A stretch of DNA of 64,000 nucleotides from NCBI RefSeq assembly GCF_016808335.1, contig NC_053145.1:310001-374000 (forward strand), in the 5' to 3' direction. The notes under the pieces are model-generated. The model was not told where the DNA came from and did no database searches. It saw only the letters and a program-made list of their open reading frames with translations. Source of the DNA: Panicum virgatum. Its lineage: Eukaryota > Streptophyta > Magnoliopsida > Poales > Poaceae. This document shows, piece after piece, positions 55,080 through 64,000 of this stretch (position 1 is the stretch's first letter; the number at the start of each line of letters is the position of its first letter). Made by a program: the position numbers and the translations under genes.

Positions 55080-55431
55080 TGTTGGTATTTCTTAACATTC
55101 ACAGAATAATCCGCAAGCGCACGGAAGATACCGTTGTAGCACTTCACCCGGAAGTATTCAGGATATCTTAATTTCCACAGGGAACGGATGTGTAATGACC
55201 TTCTGGCTAGCTTAACCCAGGAGAACAAGAAGTAGGAGAGCTTTGGGTAGTGTGGTTTATCTAAAGATAAGGATCAAGGTAAGGTAGACTTAGGCTTTCA
55301 CTCGTTTACTTCGGGCACCGGTCTGACCCAGGTACTGTTAGGGACCTCCGGCTTGTTGCTCTACGCCGTACCTGGACAGGGTGGAGTGCACTAACCACGA
55401 AGCAGCTTCATAGCGGACCGACAGGGCTGTC
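55080..55431 (-). mobile_element. 5' LTR of the Athila-like element, truncated by insertion
   Basis: It matches 43178-43348 plus 46793-46980 and shows the empty site of the solo LTR at about 55250. Homology stops after GACAGGGCTGTC (55431), where the next copia LTR begins. The missing outer part should lie beyond the window. Confidence 0.88.
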
Positions 55432-57035
55432 TATAAGGATCGACAGACTAAGAGGGGGGGGGGTGAATTGGGTCTTTTTCAAATTTCTAAAACAAAATAA
55501 AGCAACCTTAACCTATGCAATACTAGTAAGGCTCAATTCACCAACCGGCTAACTAAGCAACCTACACAAGCTATAAGGATACAACAAGATATAAAGCTAA
55601 GCAATGTAGAGTTAAGTTATGATCTCTAGGGTCAAGCACATGAATAAATTGCATGAAAGTAAGTGCCTGAATGTAAAGAGTGGGCAAGAGACGACCGGAT
55701 TTTTTCCCGTGGTATCGATGTGTTAGCACACACCCCTAATCCACGTTGCGACACTCACTAAGAGTCTTGTCACCTCCCAAGTCACCGAGACGAGGGTGCT
55801 CACTAAGAGTCTCCGTTCACCATCCCGGTGTGGTGGAGCTCAAGCCACATACAATCTTCTTCGGGCTCCCACAATCAACTTGGCAAGCTCTGCAAGAAAC
55901 ACCTCAGTCACCAAGATTGCCTAGGTGATGATAATCACCAAGAGTAACAAGCTAGGGCCTTCACTTGAGCAAGAACCGATCACCAAGAACGGATGCACAC
56001 AAGCTTCTCTCTACTCAAGTCCTTAGCCTTGCTTCTTGGATGATTGAAAGATCAAATGAGTGGAATGTGAAGCTCAAGGTGGCTCTCAACAATAGAATGA
56101 GTGTATGAGTGTTGCCAGGTGTCAAGAGTGTTCAAAATGACCCATTGGAGGGGTATATATAGGCAGCTCACGTGGATAGAGCCGTTGGAGAAAAGCTCCC
56201 AGAAAAGTATGCAACGCCGGTTAATCCGACGGCCCTCCAAAAGTCATCATCGGTTTAACCGATGAATGTAAACTGCCCATTTGAAAAACTAGCCGTTACA
56301 GCTCGGCCAATTTAACCGATGTATCATCGGTTTAACCGGTGAGTGTAGTTGTCCACTGATCAACTGAAAAACCAACTCTCTGGACAACTGCACCGACGCT
56401 AACTCAAATCCATCATCGGTTTAACCGGTGAGTATAAGCTTAGAAATCCCTGGAAAACCAACGTTCTGGACAACTGCACCGATGTTAATTTCAAATATCA
56501 TCCGTTTAACTGGTGTACTCAGTGTCCATGCTTCAGTAACAGCGTTTAACCAACGTATAGAAAATTGATGTCGTCAGTTAAACCGGTGATAAGACTTTTT
56601 CCTGATTTTGTCTGTTTTGATTTGAGTCTTGAATGAAATCCAAATATTCTTGAGATATGATTTGAATAGCACTTGTTTAAGCTATCAAGAACCTGAGTGA
56701 CCAATGTGTGCATCCATTTTTTGATTGACCATGTCCATGCTCAAGTTACTTGGCCTTAACCCCTCTTAATAGTGCAATCTCTACAAAACTATAAAACATA
56801 TACTAACCTAAGTGTCCTTCTCAACCTTGCGACACTTACGACTAGAAAGATCCTTAGTCTTGTTATATACTTGAGTTGAATACCGAGATCTCCTTTTTGA
56901 ATGATGAAATTTAGGGGTCTCTTTAACATATGATCCAATGAGCTATAAGATTTCATTAAGCTGCACAAACTCATTAGTCACAATAATGGTTGTCATTAAT
57001 CACCAAAACATACCTTGAGGGCCTAGATGGTTTCA
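55428..57035 (-). mobile_element. 3' LTR of a second Sirevirus-like element
   Basis: On the minus strand it starts TGAAACCATCTAGGCCC (57035), after a polypurine tract, and ends near 55428 in TTATAGACA; the exact end overlaps four bases of target sequence. The inner end has the G-run GGGGGGGGTGAATTGGG typical of grass copia LTRs. Words of the form CGGTTTAACCGATG or CCGGTGA repeat at 56215-56600. A TATATATAGGC sequence near 56155 reads TATATATACC on the minus strand and may be the promoter. Confidence 0.8.
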
Positions 57036-57052
57036 ATCTCCCCCTTTTTGGT
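57036..57052 (-). other. Polypurine tract of the second Sirevirus-like element
   Basis: The minus strand reads CCAAAAAGGGGGAGAT directly before the LTR start TGAAACC. Confidence 0.85.
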
Positions 57053-57578
57053 GATTGATAACAACACAAACAATAACTTAAATGAGTAAAGCAAGAAAGA
57101 TTAATGCACAAGAGTCAAATATACATGTCCATGAACTAGAAGCCAATAAAGATACAACAATCAAGTCCTGGCATCTATGAGCACTCTGCTAGCTCTACCC
57201 TCCCCCTGACTCCAACTCCTCTGTGACTCCCCCTAACTCTCCCTCCCTTTGGCATCAAAGCACCAAAAAGGCGAGCTACGGGTCCTGCTGTCGCGGCACG
57301 GCGAGAAAGCAGTCCAGGTCGTCGTCGTCGTCGGACGGAGAACCCTCGATGACGGACGGGAGCTGCGGGTCCGAGCTAACTGGAGGTGTAGCTGTCATGG
57401 ATGCTCTCGTGCTGGCACTGCCTGGGAGAGGATCCGTAGAAGTCATAATCGGGTCAGCAAAAGAGGTGTCAGCATCTGAAGTCGTGACTGCTGGCTACGT
57501 CAACTGCGGTGGTAGGGACTCCTCTCCTGCTCCTCCCCCTAAAAGTGGTGCCTGTGGTACGATGGGGAGGGCGACTGA

Positions 57579-59729
57579 CTAAACCGCTGATGGTGAGTCC
57601 TGAAAAAGCATAGTCGCTGGCAGTGGCGAGAAGATCTGATGACTGGTAGACCCAAGAAGTGCGGACAATGAGAATGTGGTCTCCGGTGTCGTCGAAGAAG
57701 CTGAAGCTACTGTAGAGGCTGGAGCTGGAGTGACTGTAAGTGTAGGTGCTCCCATACCCTGAAGACCTGGCTGCTGCGGGGCTAGTCCAGAGTGAGAGTG
57801 TAGCTGTGTGATCATGCCGAACATAGCCATCATGCCCTGCTATATCTGCTGAAACTGAGCGTCTGTCCTCTGAGTAACACTGTCAAGTAGGCCGACAAAC
57901 CACTCCTCAGATGCAGCGTGCTCTAGAGCAGCCTCCCTCTGGATGGCAGTGAGCCGGGCCTCTGTCGCGAGCCGATCCTCTCTCTGCTGACTGACTAGCT
58001 GCTGGAGTAGAGAGGTGAGCTCGGACGGCTGAGTCACCTGAGACTCGGAGACAGTAGTAACTGCTGGCTCAGCTGGCTCTCTGGATCCTCCTGCCTCGTG
58101 ATCGTGAGTAGCTAGTGCAGGAGGGAAGTACTCGTCGTCCTCAGAGGAGTCGGTCTCAATGTCTGACCAGTGGATCTCGTCGTCTTCTCCGGGAAGCTGT
58201 GCCTCTGCCTCAAGTAGTGCCTCGTCCTCCTCGGCCACTCGGGACCGAACCTCTGCCAGTAGCTGTGCCATGGCAGCTCTCTCGGCATGTCTGCCCGTCC
58301 TCCGGTCCTGGGGAGCAGTCGAACGGTAAACTGGGAACCGGGGGGCCTCATCCTGACAATAGACATCGCTGATGGGTGACTCAGCTGGCACAATCATGGA
58401 GCAGATGAAGCTGATCCAGTGGGCATATGGAAACTGTCGCACGACCCCCATCCCGTCAGTGATCACATCCTCGATCTCATCCAAAATAAAGTCCACAATG
58501 TCAAAAGGCTCATGAGTGAGGATGTGGAGTAGTAGTAGCTGCTGCAGTCCTGTGAAATCCTCTGGGTAGCCACTCCTCGGTAACAAGGTCCTCCGGAGGG
58601 CCATGTGAACTATGTACGCCTCTGGGGTCAGCAAGCTGGGGACTCTGGCATACAAGGCTGGGAAAGGCTGGCGGAAGCACCGAGAGATCGCCTCATGAGA
58701 AGGTGCAATCTTGCCAATCAACTCCCTGCGAGGTGGATTTGCGTCCCCTTAGACTCTCTCGTGCAGGGAGACATCAACCAAGTCGACTCCAAGGATTCCT
58801 GCAATCGTCGCCCTCGACAAACCAAAGACCTGGCCTCCAAACATGAAATGCACGGCTCTGCGCTCGGGAGCAATCCAGGCTGTGGCATAGAACACTCTTA
58901 CCCAGTCCTCAATGTACCTATTCTACTCCATCTCTAGTAGTCTAGGAAGGCCTCAGAAGTGTGAGAAGTGATCTCTGATATCTGCCCCTCCTACTGCTGT
59001 CCTCAGAGAGACCCAGTCAAGCACACGGTGAGGGAAGATCTGATGACCCCGCCTCTGATAGGTCTCACAGAAACTGGCTTGACGAAGCGTCCAGAACCTA
59101 CGGTCAACCCTGCTGTCACGGGTCACGGGGGACCAGTCTTCCTCCTCAACGCTCCACCTGAGCCTCTTGACCTTAGCCGCATTGGCTCTGGTCAAGTTCT
59201 GGAGCAGGACCCTTGGCTCCAGACGCACGACCGTGTCCATACGGAACACTACGCGCTCGGCCTCTAGGGCCTCGGCTCTGTGGGTTGCTGCTGCTGCAGC
59301 TGTGGACCTGCGAGGCACCTGTGGCTGCTGACCACCTCGCGTCCTGGGCCCGGTGTGACGCTCGGTCGCTGGTGGAGACTCTGCTGCTGCGGATATCTGC
59401 TGAGTGTGGCCAGAACGTCGTGGAGTCGGTGACCTCTGAGTACTCTGTCCCTGAGACTGCTCTGACTGCGCTGCATCTGAATCTGAGCTATCTGACCCTG
59501 CAGCTGCCTTAAAAGCGGACCTGATGGCCCTGCCCCCTCTAACTCTGCCCCTGCCTCTGCCTCTGGCTGGCTGCTCCCTGATCCCGAACGGACGAGCACG
59601 GCCAGACGCCTGCTCCTCGGCGGCCTTGGCCACCATCTCGGCCCTCTCGGCCTCCCTCTCTGCACGGGTCCGCTTGCGGACCGACTTCTCGACCACGATC
59701 TCCTTGCCTTTCCTCTTCTCGCGACCCAT
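57579..59729 (-). pseudogene. Envelope-like (ORF3-type) frame of the second Sirevirus-like element, broken
   Basis: The frame starts MGREKRKGKEIVVEKSVRKR at 59729, strongly basic like a nuclear-localisation region. A Gly/Arg tract (ARGRGRGRVRGG) and a Ser/Asp tract follow. The conserved core has RRFWTLRQASFCETYQRR and HRVLDWVSLR (about 59090-58995), then IGKIAPSHEAISRCFRQPFP (from 58718), AYIVHMALRRTLLP, FDIVDFILDEIEDVITD and QFPYAHWISFICSM. An acidic linker and a Pro/Thr/Ala-rich tail end at a stop at 57579. Stops lie at 58953, about 58750 and 57840. The core resembles plant proteins annotated as Transposase_32-type; no signal peptide or membrane helix supports an envelope. It corresponds in place to the frame at 38203-36143. 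Confidence 0.6.
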
Positions 59730-60959
59730 CTCGGTGAGTAGTGGTGAGAACGCTGCTGCGGGTGTGCTAAGACAAGCGTGAGGCGATGCAAAAACGGCTC
59801 GGACAATTTGTCGAGCAGCTTGCGTGCGTGGTGTGAATGGCAATGGAGCACGGGCGCGGAGCGAGCGGCGGTGGCGTGAAGCTTGGAAACCGAATGAGGA
59901 AGAGAGGCCGGCGGCGCGGGAAAGAGACATATATGACATGTGGGCCCCGCGATTTTTCTTAACGCCGGTTGATCCGATGCTTAGGTTTAGAACGCCGGTT
60001 AAATGCATCGGTTCAGTTCACCCGGGACTCCAGCAAATCTACATCTGAACACCGGTTGAACCGATGATGTGAAGTTTGAACTCGTCGATTGAACACTGAA
60101 ATCATCAGTTGATTGCTACGTTAGAACTGTGTTATGTTCACTGGTTGATCCGATGCTGTGACATTTGCATACGCCAGTTGAACGCCTGGATTTAACTGAG
60201 CTGAGACAGAACTTAGTAATGCCGGTTAAACTGATGGTGTAGATCCATTAAACGTCGGTTTAACCGGTGAACCCGAAAAACCTTCACTCAGCTCACTCTT
60301 CTATGCTAAGTCCAATAAACTTATAAAATTCAACTAAACTCAAGTTAATGGACTTGCATAGGCGACTTTACCCCTCAAAATATTTAGGATAGCATACTAG
60401 CTTAATAGTTTTCTTTTCAAACACAAGGAAAAGCCGCAAAGCGAGACAAAGCGCCAAATAAAATGTATGAGCCTTGTCATAGGAATATTGAAGATAGAGA
60501 AATTCAAACTCATCATGACATGACTTACTAGGCAATAACGCACCTAACACTTTTCTCTATTCACTTCTCATAAATTGAGATCTTGCATATGAAACAAGTC
60601 TCATTTTCATCAAGTGATCTCCTTTGTGACCCTTACGCATGCAATGATGGTGCAAGCTATAACCACATGCGAGAGAAGGGTAAACATGAAGTGCACATCT
60701 ATATGACAAGAAATGCATAACAAGAATTTAAGTTCTACTTGTCAAGTTTGAACCCATGGGAAGCTTCTTCATGATGAGCCTTTCTACAAGCCTAGAGGAA
60801 AACAAGTGGACCACCACCTCTAGCTAAACCCATGCTCATCACTATCTTACCATGGTTAGACAAGTGTCCTATATGTATGCATTTTTCTATATGACATGGC
60901 AACTTACATGATGTTTGCCGCATCTAATACATTAAGCTCATTACTTAGCCTAACAAATG
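59730..60959 (-). mobile_element. Spacer with CGGTT-AACCG motif cluster, second Sirevirus-like element
   Basis: Non-coding. From 59950 to 60270 the words GCCGGTTGATCCGATG, GCCGGTTAAATGCATCGG and CGGTTTAACCGGTG recur at irregular intervals, the same family as in the LTR (56215-56600). From 60300 to 60959 the DNA is AT-rich with no feature seen. Confidence 0.6.
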
Positions 60960-63900
60960 TAATCTTGTCTAAGGGTTTTGTGAATATATCCGCCAATTAC
61001 TCCTCGGATCTCACACCTTGAAGAGATATGTCTCCTTTAGCTTCGTGATCACGCAAGAAGTGATGGCGAATATCAATGTGCTTTGTGCGAGAGTGTTGAA
61101 CCGGATTTTTGGCAATTTTTACGGCACTTTCATTGTCACAAAGGAGTGGAATCCTATCTAGTTTCACAACAAAGTCCAAAAGGGTTTGCTTCATATATAG
61201 GATTTGGGCACAACATGCACCGGCCGCTATATATTCCGCTTCCACGGTGGACAAAGCCACGGAATTTTGCTTCTTACTTGACCAAGAAAATAGAGAACGC
61301 CCAAGCAAGTGGCAACCCCCGGAGGTACTCTTGCGATCTACACGGCTTCCGGCAAAATCCGAGTCCGAGTATCCAAAAGATCTAAGCTAGCGCCCTTGGG
61401 GTACCACAAGCCTATGCTTGGGGTGTGCTTGAGATACCGAAGGATCCTGTTCACAGCCGAGAGGTGTGACTCCTTTGGGTTTGCTTGAAAGCGGGAACAC
61501 AAGCACACACTAAACATTATATCGGGCCTAGATGCGGTAAGGTAAAGCAAAGACCCTATCATAGAACGATAGAGGGATTGATCAACCGGTTTACCGTCCA
61601 CATCCAAGTCGAGATGCCCATTGGTTACCATGGGTGTCTTGATCGGCTTGCATTCATCCATCTTGAACTTTTTCAAGATATCTTTAGTATATTTTTCTTG
61701 ATGGATGAATGTCCCTTCCTTCAATTGTTTGACTTGAAAACCAAGGAAGAAGGTCAATTCGCCGATCATGGACATCTCGAATTCCCTAGACATCATGGTA
61801 GCAAACTCATGGCTTAGTAAATCATTAGTTGAGCCAAAGATAATATCATCAACATAGATTTGACAAATGAAAATATCCCTATTGACGTCTTTTGTGAACA
61901 ATGTGGTGTCCACCCTCCCGATCTTGACGCCTTGCATGATTAGGAAGTCATGAAGCCTCTCGTACCAAGCCCTTGGAGCTTGTTTGAGCCAATAGAGTGC
62001 ATTGTGCAACATATAAACATGGTTAGGATTCCTCAGATCTTCAAACACGGGAGGTTGCTCAACATAAATAAGTTCGTTAATAAAGCCATTTAAGAATGCA
62101 CTTTTCACATCCATTTGATATAATTTGATATTATGATGAGAAGAGTAAGCAAGAAGGATGCGGATAGCTTCAAGTCTTGCAACCGGAGCAAAAAGTTTCA
62201 CCAAAATCCAAACCTTCGACTTGAGAAAACCCTTTTGCCACAAGTCTTGCTTTATTGAGTACCACCACCCCATGTTCATTTTGCTTGTTTCGGAAAACCC
62301 ACTTAGTGCCGATGATGTTCTTGTTTTTCGGAGGAACTTCGAGGACCCAAACTTCATTGCGGGTGAAGTTGTTCAATTCTTCTTGCATGGTCATCACCCA
62401 ATCCGAGTCCTCGAGCACTTCCTCTATGCTAGTGGGTTCAATACAAGAAACAAACGAGTAATGTTCGCAAAATGAAGCATGCTTAGAACGAGTTCTTACT
62501 CCCTTGGAAGGACTTCCAATGATTTGATCAATTGGATGATCCTTGGAGATACGACCATACTTCACTAGCGGTACATGCGTGGATGTTTGTTGAGGTGGAT
62601 CATGGATGACTTGTGCTTGTGGTGGAACATTTTGCTCTTCTTGTTCTTGCACTTGGGGTGTTGGTGTTGGAACACTTTCTTGAGATTGTAGATCATCTTT
62701 TTCTTTATCTTCATCCACTTGGGGTGCCATGGAGGTGCTTGGTGTAGACGAGGAAGGTCCTCCCCCTTGATCATTGACTTCATGCACCTCTTCCGGCTTA
62801 ATATCCTCAATGGACATCTTCTTCAAAGCTTCTTCAATCTCCTCATCACCTACATTATCATAGCCAATAACCTCCTCTTGGGAGCCATTAGATTCATCAA
62901 ACTCCACATCACATGTTTCTTCAACTAACCCGGAGGTTTGATTGAATACTCTATATGCTTTGGAGTTTGATGCATAACCAAGAAAGAATCCTTCATCACA
63001 TCTACTCTCAAACTTACCGAGCCTTTTCTTCTTATAAATGAAGCATTTGCAACCAAAGACTCGAAAGTAGGAGATGTTTGGTTTCTTCCCGGTGATGAGT
63101 TCATATGGCGTTTTCTTGAGGAGTCGGTGGGGATACACCCGGTTGGATGCATGACAAGCCGTATTGATTGCTTCCGCCCAAAACCTCTCGGACGTGCCAT
63201 AATCATCCAACATTGCTCTTGCTAGAGTGATTACTGTTTTGTTCTTTCTTTCCACCACTCCATTTTGTTGAGGTGTGTAGGTGGCAGAAAACTCATGCTT
63301 GATACCCTCTTCATCGCACCATTCTTCAATCTTCATATTCTTGAACTCGGTGCCGTTGTCACTCCGGATCTTCACAATTGGGGAGTTGTACTCCCTTTGA
63401 GCTTTTCTTGCAAATGTCTTGAAGACTTCCGGAGTTTCACTCTTATCGCCTAGAAATATGACCCAAGTATAACATGAAAAATCATCAACGATTACTAGGC
63501 AAAAGAGGTTACCACCAATGCTCTTGTATGTGGTTGGATCAAAAAGATCCATGTGAAGTAGCTCGAGCAGCTTGGAGGTAGACAACATCGTCTTGATAGG
63601 ATGATGTGTTGCAACTTGCTTTCCGGCTTGACATGCACTACATAGTTTGTTCTTGTCAAAGGTGACATCCTTCAAGCCGGTGATCATCACTCTCTTGTGG
63701 GCTTTCTTGAGGTTGCTCATGCAAATATGAGCAATTCTTCTATGCCAAAGCCACACAAGAGACGACTTGGTGAAGAGGCATGTCATGGAGCTTGTTTGCT
63801 TTGAAGAGAAATCCACCAAGTAAATATTGCCATGCCTAAACCCCGTGAATACCAATGACTTATCTTCTTCAAAGGTTACTACAACACCATTCTTGTCAAA

Positions 63901-64000
63901 GGTACACGTTAGTCCAAGATCACATAATTGAGCAATTGAAATAAGATTAAAACTAAGTGATTCTACAAACAAGACATTAGAAATGGATAAATCTTTAGAA
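60960..64000 (-). pseudogene. Copia (Sirevirus-type) pol: integrase, RT, RNase H, broken and cut by the window end
   Basis: Order on the minus strand is as follows. A GAG-pre-integrase block (LWHRRIAHICMSNLKKA, about 63750) leads to a CSACQAGKQ finger. The integrase core has HMDLFDPTTY, RSDNGTEFKN, TPQQNGVVERKN and FGCKCFIYKKK. An acidic/Gln-rich spacer precedes the RT with WVFRNKQNEHG, then DVKSAFLNGF, the catalytic YVDDIIFGS (61850) and SRPDIMFSVCL. RNase H follows with STVEAEYIAAGACCAQ and NPVQHSRTKHIDIRHHFLRD. Frameshifts lie near 62190 (one extra T in a T-run) and near 61385. A TAA at 60997-60999 replaces a glutamine codon just before LADIFTKPLD. Protease and gag lie beyond 64000. Confidence 0.88.

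Overview
The window looks like a grass nuclear chromosome (Poaceae; panicoid-like is a guess). The reasons are intron-rich plant genes with GC-rich first exons, single-copy plant housekeeping genes, and dense LTR retrotransposons of Tekay/Del, Tat, Athila and Sirevirus type. No bacterial, organellar or RNA genes were recognised.

Layout. 1-11.7 kb is nested retrotransposon DNA: a Tat-type element (1-463, 9556-11700) split by a minus-strand Tekay-like element (464-9555), whose LTR is itself split by another LTR (2974-6702). 11.7-14.8 kb holds AT-rich repeats, a 142-bp hAT-type MITE and a decayed LINE. 14.8-30.9 kb is a gene island with five host genes: a single-domain rhodanese (14960-16291, +), mitochondrial ribosomal protein uS5m (17030-19742, -), a phytochrome-interacting ankyrin-repeat protein (20529-22266, +), snRNP core protein SmD3 (23224-24927, -) and a 22-exon EDR2-like PH/START/DUF1336 protein (26324-30824, +). 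Exons of all five were joined by hand; each joined frame is open and phase-consistent. The genes alternate in strand, giving two divergent promoter regions and two convergent 3' ends. I see no shared pathway.

31-64 kb is a second retrotransposon stack. A pol-less Sirevirus-like element (33381-43177) is cut in its 5' LTR by an Athila-like element (43178-55431). That element's 3' LTR is cut by a 3439-bp Tekay-like solo LTR (43349-46787, TSD GGTAT-like GGTAG), and its 5' LTR by another Sirevirus-like element (55428 to beyond the window). The uninterrupted Athila LTR near 55250 shows the empty site of the solo LTR.

The most unusual signal is inside the Tekay-like LTRs. The solo LTR carries a TATA-like box, exons joined in frame by consensus splice sites (one GC-AG intron), a stop codon and an AATAAA. 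The last two exons have the same length and phase in a second, inverted copy 43 kb away, and the acidic exon has a phase-equivalent counterpart in a third LTR. A second theme is that three different retroelements each carry their own dispersed CpG-rich palindromic motif.
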